Positions 1 through 8,643 of a stretch of 64,000 bases of DNA are shown here, piece after piece (position 1 is the stretch's first letter; the number at the start of each line of letters is the position of its first letter). Made by a program: the position numbers and the translations under genes. The notes under the pieces were generated by a model that saw only the letters and a program-made list of their open reading frames with translations, was not told the DNA's origin and did no database searches. The stretch is taken from assembly GCA_047630275.1 (NCBI GenBank), contig JBLHVN010000003.1, forward strand, positions 186,001 to 250,000. Direction: 5' to 3'. The stretch is from GCA-2720865 sp047630275. GTDB lineage: Bacteria > Bdellovibrionota > Bacteriovoracia > Bacteriovoracales > Bacteriovoracaceae.

Positions 1-150
1 CGTGCAAAGTTGAAAGATAAGTGTCCCTACTCCAGCGGTGAAAAGAGCGATATTTGAATCCATTCCAGTTAAAAGAGGAACAAGAACAAGTGCCCCAAAT
101 GCCGTAAAAAGCATTTGTAAACCTAGGATTGTTTTTTTAATAAGCTCCAT
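1..150 (-). CDS. uraA: Uracil/xanthine permease, N-terminal part (cut by window edge)
   Basis: The minus strand opens an ATG at 150 that runs in frame to the window edge, giving the first 50 residues of a membrane protein. The segment GLQMLFTAFGALVLVPLLTG followed by DSNIALFTAGVGTLIF is the typical first transmembrane region of the UraA/PyrP nucleobase-cation symporter family (NCS2), which imports uracil with protons across the inner membrane. The start has an AGGAA ribosome site six bases upstream and lies 8 bases after the stop of the upp-like gene, so the two are probably co-transcribed as an uptake-and-salvage pair. The remainder of the gene lies outside the window. It could be another NCS2 substrate class, but the neighbour favours uracil. 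Confidence 0.85.
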   Translation of the reverse strand, partial: MELIKKTILGLQMLFTAFGALVLVPLLTGMDSNIALFTAGVGTLIFQLCT

Positions 151-158
151 AAAGATTC

Positions 159-977
159 CTAAACAAAAGAATTATTTAATACTTCACCAACACCACCGGC
201 ACCAGGGACAATATATTGATTGTCAGTTAGGCCCCTTTCTTCTTCTGGAAATTCCCCAGGCATAGCATTGAGAGCCTTTTCAGTACTAAGCCCTCTATCT
301 AACCTAATGGCGAAGATCTCCACATCAGGATGATCTTTTTGCATTCTTTTTATATATTCAGGGGTCACTATGAGGTGCATGGCCACGTACTTAAGCGCCT
401 TGCCCTCCACATTTTCTTTATAATGGCTAATACAATGACTTAATGATCCACCAGTTGCTCCCATGGGATCTGGAAAAAGAACAATGGCCTGATCTTGTGG
501 TCCACCAATTTTTGAGCCTGATACATCTACTCCAACGACCTGTCCTCTTTCATCGACCTTTCTATTAATATAAAAATGATCTTGTCTTATTCCTTCAAAT
601 TCAAAGAGATGATGAAGCTCTTCAAAACAGATATGACTAGGAAAGATTCCAGCTCTTGCAAGATTAACGGAGATAAATTTTTGAGAGGCTTTTAAAGCTA
701 TTCCTGAATAAACTCCTTCTTTTACTTGTTCAATCATCCTTGTATCTAAGGAAACATCTTCAGTTGGAGCTAAGGTATTGAGAACATTTCTTAATAAAAA
801 AGTATAAAGGGCCCTAACATAAGTATTCAACGCAGGTTGAACAGTATCCGGACTTCCTAATTTTCCCAGCATGGAAAGTGAATAAGGATCTACTAAGATG
901 TGAACATTTTCACCGTATTTAGTAGGAACTTGATTAGGCTTGTATTTGGTATTGAGATACTGGCTATCTGTTGGCAT
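159..977 (-). CDS. upp: Uracil phosphoribosyltransferase-like protein
   Basis: 272 residues. The central segment FPDPMGATGGS (about residues 168-178) is the PRPP-binding loop of uracil phosphoribosyltransferases, which convert uracil and PRPP to UMP, and the C-terminal YIVPGAGGVGE corresponds to the uracil-binding hood that is usually written YIVPGLGDAGDR. The protein is longer than the usual ~208 residues, mainly through an extra N-terminal segment of about 60 residues, and the normally conserved Asp residues in the C-terminal motif are Gly and Glu here. It lies immediately upstream of a uraA-type permease gene on the same strand. The family call is firm; that uracil is the substrate rests on the neighbour, given the changed hood. 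Confidence 0.8.
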   Translation of the reverse strand: MPTDSQYLNTKYKPNQVPTKYGENVHILVDPYSLSMLGKLGSPDTVQPALNTYVRALYTFLLRNVLNTLAPTEDVSLDTRMIEQVKEGVYSGIALKASQKFISVNLARAGIFPSHICFEELHHLFEFEGIRQDHFYINRKVDERGQVVGVDVSGSKIGGPQDQAIVLFPDPMGATGGSLSHCISHYKENVEGKALKYVAMHLIVTPEYIKRMQKDHPDVEIFAIRLDRGLSTEKALNAMPGEFPEEERGLTDNQYIVPGAGGVGEVLNNSFV

Positions 978-1044
978 AGGTCTTCCTCATTAGATTTTAT
1001 TAGAGAAAACATACCTTATTTAGCGCGCCGTTTAAACAAAAAAA

Positions 1045-1064
1045 GGCCCTGAATTCTCAGGGCC
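1045..1064 (-). terminator. Intrinsic terminator after the flagellin gene
   Basis: A perfect 8-bp stem (GGCCCTGA/TCAGGGCC) with a 4-base loop is followed on the minus strand by a run of seven T. It lies about 30 bases after the flagellin stop. The plus side carries ATTTTT, so it may work in both directions. Confidence 0.9.
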
Positions 1065-1095
1065 ATTTTTATAGTTTTTTGGACTAATTTTTTAC

Positions 1096-1929
1096 TTAAC
1101 CAATAAGCTTAAGAGCATTAGCACCTTGAGCATTGGCCTGAGAAAGAACTGATGTACCAGCATTAGTAAGGATACTAAGCTTCGCGTTCTTCGCAGTTTC
1201 CGCAGCGTAATCTGTATCGCGAATTCTAGAATTTGCAGCGTTTAAGTTTTCACTTGAAACCTGTAAGTTCTGAACTGTTGAAGTCAGACGGTTTTGAACT
1301 GCACCTAGTTCTGCTCGTTGACCAGAAACATTTTGAATTGCAGCATCAATTGACTCTAAACTAGCTTGTGCATTTTCTTTTGAATCAACTCCAAGAGAGT
1401 CAACACCAAGAGCAGCAGCACTTGAGTTAGTTAATTGTGCGTTGTAAGAGATTCTGTCATTGAAATCATCATTGTTGATACCAATTTGAAAATCGTATTT
1501 CTCACCTTCTCCATTTAAAAGTTTCTTTCCGTTGAACTCAGTAACCTGAGAAATTCTTTCAACTTCTGACTTTAAGTTTTGATACTCAAGGTCTGTAAAC
1601 TTTCTTTCTGAATCCCCTACCGTGTCTGATGAAGACTGGATAGCGAGTTCTCTTAAACGAATAAGGATGTTACTAACTTCGTTTAATCCACCTTCAGCTG
1701 TCTGAATAAGTGAAATACCGTCGTTAGCATTTCTTTCTGCTTGATTTGTTGAACGTACTTGCGCTTTTAGTTTCTCACTAATAGCTAAACCTGCGGCATC
1801 ATCAGCAGAGCGAACAATTCTTGTTCCCGACGATAACTTACCTAAAGTCTTCGCCTGTTCTGTATTATTGACACCAAGGGTTCTTCTTGCTGAAAGTGAA
1901 GCGACGTTCGTGTTGATACGTAAGCCCAT
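1096..1929 (-). CDS. fliC: Flagellin
   Basis: 277 residues, the building block of the flagellar filament. The N-terminus MGLRINTNVASLSARRTL and the segment KLSSGTRIVRSADDAAGLAISEKL are the D0/D1 helices; residues ~95-140 carry the usual SEVERISQVTEFNGKKLL D1 segment; the C-terminus (QRAELGAVQNRL, then AANSRIRDTDYAAETA) is the returning D1/D0. Only a short middle region (~140-185) separates the halves, so the exposed D2/D3 domains are essentially missing, as is common in small flagellins. An AGGAGGATCA ribosome site sits just before the ATG. The gene is monocistronic, with a terminator at 1045-1064 and a ~270-base upstream region. Which of the several flagellins of a species it is cannot be told. 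Confidence 0.97.
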   Translation of the reverse strand: MGLRINTNVASLSARRTLGVNNTEQAKTLGKLSSGTRIVRSADDAAGLAISEKLKAQVRSTNQAERNANDGISLIQTAEGGLNEVSNILIRLRELAIQSSSDTVGDSERKFTDLEYQNLKSEVERISQVTEFNGKKLLNGEGEKYDFQIGINNDDFNDRISYNAQLTNSSAAALGVDSLGVDSKENAQASLESIDAAIQNVSGQRAELGAVQNRLTSTVQNLQVSSENLNAANSRIRDTDYAAETAKNAKLSILTNAGTSVLSQANAQGANALKLIG

Positions 1930-2049
1930 TGATCCTCCTTGGAAAAAACTGATCCTATTTCCTAGATCTGATCACTCGCCTTGAGCGACCTAAGCTTACT
2001 GCTTTTTTTTTTGTAAATTTTGCCAGAGCATTATGCGCTGACATAAAGC

Positions 2050-2076
2050 TTTTCGGGTAATTTCTGCAGGTCTTGA
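2050..2076 (-). promoter_or_regulatory. Possible FliA (sigma28) promoter of the flagellin gene
   Basis: Read on the minus strand: TCAA, 15 bases, CCCGAAAA, against the FliA consensus TAAA-N15-GCCGATAA (3/4 and 6/8 matches, exact spacing). It would start transcription about 110 bases before the flagellin ATG. The match is only moderate and could be chance. Confidence 0.3.
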
Positions 2077-2204
2077 GAAAAATTTGCCTTTATTTTGAAA
2101 ATAATTACCTGACAAAAACGGTCGTTAAAAAAGTCCACTTTTTAATCCCCTATTAAGGTAAAAGGTCTCAATTAAAAGCGCCTAAAAGGCGATAAGAACT
2201 AAGT

Positions 2205-5200
2205 ATGGGAACTAAGCCGCTAATCTTCTTAAGCCCTTTATCAGACCGCTTGAATGAGCTAAAAGAATCAATTGAGTCAACTGCTGAAGAAGAAAACATT
2301 GAAATCTATGAAATAGAAACTCTTGAAGAGTTGAATCAAACTATTCCGCACCTCGGCCAGTTCTTATTATTAACAGCATCTCCAAAACATTGCGCCGCTT
2401 TTCTTCAGCTCAACACAAGGCTCATCAGAAAAGAGCAATCAAAAGTCATCCTGATCACTAATCAATTCTTTCCAGCTAAGATTGTAGACCGCCTTAATAA
2501 ACTAGGCCTAACTGATCTTATCCTTGAGTCAGTTGCCCCTAAGACCCTTCAATATAAAGTTAAGCTTCAGCTAAGATCAATTACGGCTCAAAAAGAAGAA
2601 GTAGCAGATATATTAATTAAGCAAGATGAAGAAGAAGTTGAACAAAGAAAAGATGTTCGCTCTAGTGATGAAAAAGAAGAAGATGAAAAACAAGCAAAGC
2701 TTCAAAGTTTAAAAGATAAGATCTTAAACTCTGAAAAAGAGAAGACTTACCCAGGAAAAGCTTCCCTTGTCATTGAAGAAGATATAGACCCAGACATGGT
2801 TATTGGTGAACCTAAAGAAGCTGAAGAAGGTGAAAAAGTTAGTGAACCAAAGACGCTTTTAGACGTAGAAAGAGAGACTGCACAAAAAAAGGCTAACCTT
2901 CCATGGCATAAGCAAAGTGAAGATAACTTAAAGACCAAATCTCATACTGAGAAGATTGATAATGTCTGGTCTAATAAAAAAGAAGTCAAACCATCAAAAG
3001 ATAAAGAGTCTGGAAATATTGAAGGAAAGTCTTCAACTGATAAATTGAAAAATAACCGAGAAGGAAAAACTGGAGAAAAAGAAGACTCTATCAAAACGCA
3101 TTGGGGTGGGAACCTTAAGAGCGCTGCGGTAAAGGACCCTGAAAATCAAAGTGATGAAGTCTCAAATACTGAAAAACTAGATAAGCATTACGAGGGCACA
3201 ACCGAAGCTTCAAATAAACTCAATCAAGACTTTAAGACTGCTAAAAATAATTTTAAAGAAGCTCAAAAAGATTCAATGGCTGGGGAATCTAAAGCCGAAC
3301 AAGATGAAGGCAACTTAACTGGTGATTCAGCTGCCACTAAGATGAACAATAAGGCTTTGAAGAATGACTCTAGCATGGTGGATAAGCTTGAAAATGACTT
3401 TAAAGGCAAAAGTAAAGATCCTGCAAATCAAGAAGCTGGCAATATGCATGGAGAGGGCCAAACAGGAAAGATCAATGACGAGCTTCAGGCCAGCGTAGAA
3501 GAGCTTAGAAGCTTAAATAAGAACGCTTCCCTTAAGACAGACCTCTCCCTAGATTCTTTAGAAGATGAGGATTTAAAAGCAGAATCAAAGGGAGCTGACC
3601 TTTTAGAGAGAAATCTAAGCAACGATACAAGTGCAGATCGATTAGATCATGATTCAATGGGTAGTAGGCTAAAGAAAGGCCTTCCTGTGGTTAAAGATAA
3701 TTCAAAGCGAGAATCCCTTCTCGAGCAAGTTAAAAAGAACCGTAAGAAACGCGAAAATGATAAACCTGTTGATGGCTTTATGCGCTCCCCAAATATTAAA
3801 AAAACCGAAGGGCAAAAAGAGCCTGAAGAAAACCTTGACGATATTGAAACGGCCATCCCAATAGCTTTAAAGAAGCCGAGCTTCTCCCCTTCAGATTTTA
3901 GCTCAGATCTTTTTGAAGATGATGAAGGCATAGCAGAAACAGAGGTTCAGGAAAATGAGGCCTTAAACGGAAATGGAGCGGCTGAAGAGTATGGAGAAGA
4001 TCTTGACGGAGAAAATCACTCTGAAGAACAACAAAGCGATTTATCAGGAGATTCTGTTCGAAGTGAAGAGCTTGAAGACCTTAAGGGAGACTCAAATAAA
4101 ACATCCTCTTTAGAAGGCTATCAGGGAGAATCTTCTGTCGATAAAATTGAGGGCGATGATCTCTATGGAAAAAACAAAGAGGCCTCTAGAAGTGCGGAGG
4201 AAGAAGAAGAACAAAAGAAAAAGAGAAAAAAGTTAGAAGAGCTCTACGCCTTAAAAGAGAAGAAACTTCAAGAACTCAAAGAGAAGAAAAGAAAAGCAGC
4301 CGCCCTCTCTACTGAAGAAGATTATTATAAAAAAGAGAGGGACTGGGATGAAAAAGCTTTCTCAATGGACAATGAAAAAGTCAAAAAAGAAGATGAAAAA
4401 CTCTCCGAAGTTGAACGTGAAAAATCAGACAACCAGAACTTAGAAGCTGTTACTTATGAGCGCTCCCATAATGAAAACCTAACGAGTCAAGAAGTAGAGA
4501 AAAAAGAAAACTATACTGAAGAGATCATTGAACAAAGAAGCCGTCATAAACGAGAGGAAATCATCCTTGATGATTCTTCTTTGACAGATATGGAAAGAGA
4601 GTTACTTAAAAGCAATAAAGATTGGGGTGAGCAGACAATTAATTATAGTAAGCTTAAGAGCGGAGAAGATGCCATCTCAACTGACAGAGAATCAACTGAT
4701 AAAGATTTTGATTTTAAGATGACGGAAAAAGAGATTGAAAAAGATCAAAAGATATATAAAGGGTCTATCCTTGATGGGGATATTCAAGAGGAAGTAGAGG
4801 ATGAAGAAGAAGGCGACAAGGTCATTCATGCTGACTCTAAAGGAATTGAATCTGTTATCCAGATCTTAAACCTTTACTTTGATAAAGAGACTAGGCCAAG
4901 TCAGGTTTTAAATAGAACGGCAGAGCTTATGAATAAAGAAAAAGGTTTTGGCGTTGTCTCCTTTTTCTATAAGAAGTTTGGCACAGAGCAATTCACAGAG
5001 ATTCTAAATGGACATAGCCTCTTTAGTAATGATCAACGTTTAGAGATGTGGGAAGCAGATAAAGAGCTAATGGTTAAGAACTGGGCCTCTATAAAGCTAC
5101 CTACTTGGACTGATAAAACCTTTAGGGAATCAAAGATAGACTTTATCTACCCTTTTTACGAAGGAGTGGATCATCTAGGATTTGCCGTTGTTAACTTCAC

Positions 5201-5495
5201 TCATGGAATGAAGTCAGAGAATGCCCAACGGATTGAGATAACCCTAGAAGCGGCTAGAGCGGTTTATTTAACCCAAAGACATAATGAAAATGGAGAAGAT
5301 GTTATCTATTCAGAGAAAAAGAGCATTCCAACAGAGGTGGAAAAGAATCATGAAGAGAAAGGGTTTATGAAAGGCTCTGATAACTTGATATTCTTAGAAA
5401 AAGAAAAGGCAAAGAAAAAGGCTTTAGAAATAGAAAAAGAAAAAGAAGAAAAACCAGGACTTGTTAAAAAACTCTGGAATAGGATGTTTGGGTAA
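2205..5495 (+). CDS. Giant charged protein: degenerate receiver domain, repeat-rich linker, GAF-like C-terminus
   Basis: 1096 residues, no signal peptide, so probably cytoplasmic. Residues 1-125 alternate strands and helices and end with KLGLTDLILESVAPKTLQYKV, the pattern of a response-regulator receiver domain, but the N-terminal acidic pocket and phospho-Asp are not evident (pseudo-receiver). Residues ~130-860 are extremely rich in E, K, D, S and N. Within this, roughly 265-475 and 600-660, a degenerate unit recurs about every 25 residues, of the type GxSxxDKLxxDxxG (e.g. GKSSTDKLKNN, DSSMVDKLENDFKGK, GESSVDKIEGDDL). Residues ~880-1035 form an ordered, possibly GAF-like domain, followed by a basic tail. 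The stop overlaps the next ATG (TAATG), so it is coupled to the HD-GYP-like gene. A signalling or scaffolding role is inference; the exact function is unknown. Confidence 0.75.
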   Translation: MGTKPLIFLSPLSDRLNELKESIESTAEEENIEIYEIETLEELNQTIPHLGQFLLLTASPKHCAAFLQLNTRLIRKEQSKVILITNQFFPAKIVDRLNKLGLTDLILESVAPKTLQYKVKLQLRSITAQKEEVADILIKQDEEEVEQRKDVRSSDEKEEDEKQAKLQSLKDKILNSEKEKTYPGKASLVIEEDIDPDMVIGEPKEAEEGEKVSEPKTLLDVERETAQKKANLPWHKQSEDNLKTKSHTEKIDNVWSNKKEVKPSKDKESGNIEGKSSTDKLKNNREGKTGEKEDSIKTHWGGNLKSAAVKDPENQSDEVSNTEKLDKHYEGTTEASNKLNQDFKTAKNNFKEAQKDSMAGESKAEQDEGNLTGDSAATKMNNKALKNDSSMVDKLENDFKGKSKDPANQEAGNMHGEGQTGKINDELQASVEELRSLNKNASLKTDLSLDSLEDEDLKAESKGADLLERNLSNDTSADRLDHDSMGSRLKKGLPVVKDNSKRESLLEQVKKNRKKRENDKPVDGFMRSPNIKKTEGQKEPEENLDDIETAIPIALKKPSFSPSDFSSDLFEDDEGIAETEVQENEALNGNGAAEEYGEDLDGENHSEEQQSDLSGDSVRSEELEDLKGDSNKTSSLEGYQGESSVDKIEGDDLYGKNKEASRSAEEEEEQKKKRKKLEELYALKEKKLQELKEKKRKAAALSTEEDYYKKERDWDEKAFSMDNEKVKKEDEKLSEVEREKSDNQNLEAVTYERSHNENLTSQEVEKKENYTEEIIEQRSRHKREEIILDDSSLTDMERELLKSNKDWGEQTINYSKLKSGEDAISTDRESTDKDFDFKMTEKEIEKDQKIYKGSILDGDIQEEVEDEEEGDKVIHADSKGIESVIQILNLYFDKETRPSQVLNRTAELMNKEKGFGVVSFFYKKFGTEQFTEILNGHSLFSNDQRLEMWEADKELMVKNWASIKLPTWTDKTFRESKIDFIYPFYEGVDHLGFAVVNFTHGMKSENAQRIEITLEAARAVYLTQRHNENGEDVIYSEKKSIPTEVEKNHEEKGFMKGSDNLIFLEKEKAKKKALEIEKEKEEKPGLVKKLWNRMFG

Positions 5496-6511
5496 TGAAA
5501 GAATTAAAAGAATCTGATTTATTTGAAATTGATCTTAGCCACTTAAAGGATATAGATGTCTTTCCCTTTCATCTTTATGTTTTTAACCCAAGTAAGAAAA
5601 GTTACAGCCTCTACCTTGAGGCAAACACGCCCTTAACGGAGCAAAAGCTAACCTTTATTCAATACATCCTTCAAAGAAAAGGAAAGCTCGCCATTTCTAA
5701 TGGTCAAAAACTCACGTTTCTTTCTCATATGGAATACCAAGATGAGGACATCCCTTCTTTAATTGCCCCTCCTACTGAGGAAGTTGAATCAAAGGGCAAA
5801 CCCAATATCGTTATCGATTTTGATTTTGAAGACGAATTTGTAGCAGCTGATAAAGAAAATGACTATTCTCGTTTGATCACTCAAATGAAAAATGAGGTTA
5901 GCGGTTTTAGTCAAAAGATGAGCCACACTATTAGCCTTGCAAGGTACTTAGTTGAAAACCTTTGCACTGAAGATAACTTCACGAACAGAGTGGTCTGCTT
6001 ATCTTATTTCTTAGCTAAAGAAATCGAGCTAAAAGACACAGCAAGCCTAGGGGATCTAATTGTGGCCTCTTACTTCTACCATATAGGATTCACTCAGCTA
6101 GATCTAAAGCATTGCACTACTGCCAGCTTGATCATGGGAGATCGCATGGGTCATGAGAATAAAAAGCATTTAGGCCTATCCCAGCATTTAATAAGAAAGT
6201 CAGGTGTCGACATTAACGAGCGTTGTAAAAAGATAATCAATGAACATCATGAAAGGGTTGATGGAAATGGTTATCCTAATAGTAAATCAAAATATAATAT
6301 TGAGCCATTGGCCCTCGTTCTCGGAGCCGCTAGTCATTTGATTGAGTTTTCCTCTGGTTTGATTGATGGAAATAAACAAATGATCCTACCTCTTATAAAG
6401 CTTTATGAAAAAGGCGAAAGAAAGCCAGGGTTAGAAATAGAGTTTGGAGAGCATATCATTGAAAACCTAGTCAATTTTGTACAAAAAGAAATCAAGACTG
6501 AGGCGGCTTAA
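5495..6511 (+). CDS. Degenerate HD-GYP domain protein
   Basis: 338 residues. The C-terminal half (about 140-300) follows the HD-GYP family that hydrolyses cyclic di-GMP: HHERVDGNGYP at 251-261 supplies the HHE...DGxGYP signature and H220 fits the intermediate metal ligand. The defining HD pair, however, is replaced: the position of LLHDIGK reads YFYHIGF (residues 193-199), so the metal-binding His-Asp has become Tyr-His and the following Lys is Phe. It is therefore likely an inactive enzyme, perhaps a c-di-GMP sensor. Residues 1-125 form an unrelated N-terminal domain seen in some PilZ- or adaptor-type fusions, not identified here. It is translationally coupled to the preceding giant protein and overlaps the convergent phosphoesterase gene by 4 bases. 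Confidence 0.8.
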   Translation: MKELKESDLFEIDLSHLKDIDVFPFHLYVFNPSKKSYSLYLEANTPLTEQKLTFIQYILQRKGKLAISNGQKLTFLSHMEYQDEDIPSLIAPPTEEVESKGKPNIVIDFDFEDEFVAADKENDYSRLITQMKNEVSGFSQKMSHTISLARYLVENLCTEDNFTNRVVCLSYFLAKEIELKDTASLGDLIVASYFYHIGFTQLDLKHCTTASLIMGDRMGHENKKHLGLSQHLIRKSGVDINERCKKIINEHHERVDGNGYPNSKSKYNIEPLALVLGAASHLIEFSSGLIDGNKQMILPLIKLYEKGERKPGLEIEFGEHIIENLVNFVQKEIKTEAA

Positions 6512-7644
6512 CGAAATTCACTAAAGGGATGCTTATTCTTACCTTCCCAGAGATTTAAAGCAATATCCAGTTCAGGCTCTTCATTTTTTGTATAGCGTAC
6601 ATCAATGATGGCATAAGTAAGCCTTGCTTCGTCTCCCCCTTTACCAAATTCCATATTGTACATCTTAGTCCATGTACCAGTGTTGATAAACATCTTCCCA
6701 TTAGCATAGGTTCTAAAAACCGGCTCATGGGTATGGCCCACAATCAGAGCAAGAACATCCTCCCTCTCATTGATTTCATCCATGGTTAATTCTTCATAGT
6801 CTTTCCATAGCTCGAGCTCTTTTCTGGCCATCTTAAACAGGTCCGAGATGGATTTGGTTTGCTTAAAGAAAGTAATAAATCTTACCATTAAGAAATAATA
6901 GGCATTAGCAAGGCCGAATCTTAGCATATAGAGAGTATCAAAGATAAATCCATGGATGAGCATATTCTTTATAGGCCTAACTCCATTGATCCAATGGCGT
7001 TCTTCTTTGAATTTATTGATAATCCTAGTGACGTAATAAGATCCCCACGGGGGAAGGAAGTATCTTTTTCCATCATCGTCTTCAACAATGCATTCTCTTG
7101 GGTCAAATTGATGAGCCAATTCATATTCATGCCCATGCTTTAAAACAATCCCCTTGATAGGAATATACTCACCTTGATCAAAACGAAACTCAAATTTCTC
7201 TCGAGACTCTTCACTTAAACGCTCTAAGAGCATCTTTTGAAGCGAGTCAAAGACAAACTCGGCATCATGATTTCCAATGATAAAGACTATCTTTTTTTTC
7301 TTTTGAATTAAAAAATCATCTAAGGCCTTAATAACCTCAGGGTGAGCGTCTAGGATCATCTTAAGTTTTGCTAAGGAAGCATCTTCACTCCAAAACTCAT
7401 CATCATAGTACTTAACAAAGGGGACGGCTAAGAGGTCAAAGAGGTCTCCGTTTATTATAAGCTTAACCTCTCTTGAAGCATAATCCCCGCTTGAATAAAA
7501 GTTTAAAAAATCGACCAACTCTGAATCATAATGAAAATCTTCTAAGTAGTTTCTTCGTTGATTAACAATAGCCCCTGCACCTAAGTGAATATCTGAAATG
7601 ACAAGAATGGTCTTGTCGACTTTATCTTTGCGGAGGAATCTCAT
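6508..7644 (-). CDS. Calcineurin-like metallophosphoesterase
   Basis: 378 residues with the full metallophosphoesterase motif set: SDIHLG (D18, H20), NGDLFDLL, GNHDAEF, KHGHEYE and GHTHEPV. These bind the two catalytic metals. The GNHD and GHTH spacing resembles the UDP-2,3-diacylglucosamine hydrolase (LpxH) branch, but the protein is ~130 residues longer, with an inserted region (roughly 190-300) containing hydrophobic stretches that could dock to a membrane. A GAAGG ribosome site precedes the ATG. Its start lies inside the end of the upstream 122-residue secreted protein gene (23-base overlap), so both are probably one transcript. The substrate is not determinable; lipid or nucleotide phosphoesters are plausible. 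Confidence 0.85.
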   Translation of the reverse strand: MRFLRKDKVDKTILVISDIHLGAGAIVNQRRNYLEDFHYDSELVDFLNFYSSGDYASREVKLIINGDLFDLLAVPFVKYYDDEFWSEDASLAKLKMILDAHPEVIKALDDFLIQKKKKIVFIIGNHDAEFVFDSLQKMLLERLSEESREKFEFRFDQGEYIPIKGIVLKHGHEYELAHQFDPRECIVEDDDGKRYFLPPWGSYYVTRIINKFKEERHWINGVRPIKNMLIHGFIFDTLYMLRFGLANAYYFLMVRFITFFKQTKSISDLFKMARKELELWKDYEELTMDEINEREDVLALIVGHTHEPVFRTYANGKMFINTGTWTKMYNMEFGKGGDEARLTYAIIDVRYTKNEEPELDIALNLWEGKNKHPFSEFR

Positions 7645-7990
7645 AGGGCCTTCTACCGGTGACTAATTCGATCTTTTGAAAAGGAGGTGAAATAGGGATG
7701 AAATAGATCACTTCCCTTTTCTTCCTCATAATATTAACGACTTTGAACTTTCCCGGTTCTACTGAAACAAAGTCGATCACATCTCCATTCTCTCTTACTA
7801 ATTTAGCTAAACATTTTACAAGAGTTTTATTTTCAACGATAACCCCTATCTTGGCCTCATCTTTTTTAGGGGCTAAGACCTTTATGCTCTTCTCAAAGAC
7901 TTTGACGATAAAAGCATCGCTACGCTCAACTGCACCTAAGGCAGTTGAAAGGGTTAATGAGATGAGAAAGATAAGGAGTTGATTCTTCAT
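7622..7990 (-). CDS. Small secreted protein of unknown function
   Basis: 122 residues beginning with a clear Sec signal peptide (MKNQLLIFLISLTLSTALGA, cleavage near residue 20). The mature part is short, rich in beta-prone Val/Ile and Lys, and ends GRRPYEIPPQR; one cysteine only, so no disulfide within the chain. It resembles small periplasmic proteins upstream of type II/IV pilus or secretion genes in general layout, but no family could be named. The gene overlaps the downstream phosphoesterase gene by 23 bases, which argues that both are expressed together. Confidence 0.7.
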   Translation of the reverse strand: MKNQLLIFLISLTLSTALGAVERSDAFIVKVFEKSIKVLAPKKDEAKIGVIVENKTLVKCLAKLVRENGDVIDFVSVEPGKFKVVNIMRKKREVIYFIPISPPFQKIELVTGRRPYEIPPQR

Positions 7991-8115
7991 TAGTTCTATC
8001 TTATCGAATTTACGTTAGTTATGCTTAGAACTGGTAAGCTTTGCCTGACTCTGTTGAACTGCTCTTAAAGCTAAATAGCCTAAACACCTGACCGAAAAGA
8101 TAGGTGGAGGCATTT

Positions 8116-8643
8116 ATGCTAAATTTTTTTAAAAGAAAGACTAAATCCCTAGGTCAAAAGAGAGATGAGATCAAAGAGGCATTTTTTATAAGCCCTCACC
8201 ATTCATGGATCAATGATGACCGTTATATAAAGAGGGCCTTTGCTTTTCTCTTAGATAACCTTAGCGAAGAGGCCATCAACTTTCTCTACCCTAACAGAAG
8301 AGAAGCCTTCTTTATCAAAGGAAATGGTCGTTTAGGAACGGCCCTTGGAACAAAGAAGAACACCCATCTTATTCTAGTCTATCCCGACCTAGTAAAGATG
8401 CTCACCTCTGGAGCCCCACTAATGGGCGTAGCCGTTCTGGCCCATGAATTAGGTCATATTGTTAAAGGTCATTCTTTTAAAGTGATAGACCCCTTACAGG
8501 CACAATGTGAAGCGGATGAGTTTGCATTTGAAATGGGGCTTGGTCATGAACTACAAGAAGTCTTAATGGATGAAGTTCCGACTATTGAAACAAGAACGAG
8601 GATCGCCCGCTTGACGAGCATGATCCTCTCAAACAATCATTAA
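8116..8643 (+). CDS. M48-like HExxH metallopeptidase homologue
   Basis: 175 residues from the ATG at 8116. A GTG at 8104 could extend it by four residues, but the GGAGG at 8106-8110 lies inside that extension at ideal spacing to the ATG, so the ATG is chosen. The core is VLAHELGHIVKGH (H110, E111, H114) with CEADEFAFEMG further on (E132), the zinc ligands and third glutamate of M48/M56-type peptidases. There is no signal peptide or membrane segment, unlike HtpX or BepA, so it is a compact, probably cytoplasmic enzyme. It stands alone on the plus strand, with its stop one base before that of the convergent secreted-protein gene. The substrate is unknown. Confidence 0.8.
   Translation: MLNFFKRKTKSLGQKRDEIKEAFFISPHHSWINDDRYIKRAFAFLLDNLSEEAINFLYPNRREAFFIKGNGRLGTALGTKKNTHLILVYPDLVKMLTSGAPLMGVAVLAHELGHIVKGHSFKVIDPLQAQCEADEFAFEMGLGHELQEVLMDEVPTIETRTRIARLTSMILSNNH

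Noticed and set aside
38..265. Plus-strand ORF of 75 codons at the window start
   Set aside because: It lies opposite the uraA start and the upp 3' end, has no sensible motif, and looks like a shadow frame.
8104..8115. GTG start for the HExxH protein
   Set aside because: The GGAGG ribosome site lies inside these codons and fits the ATG at 8116 instead.
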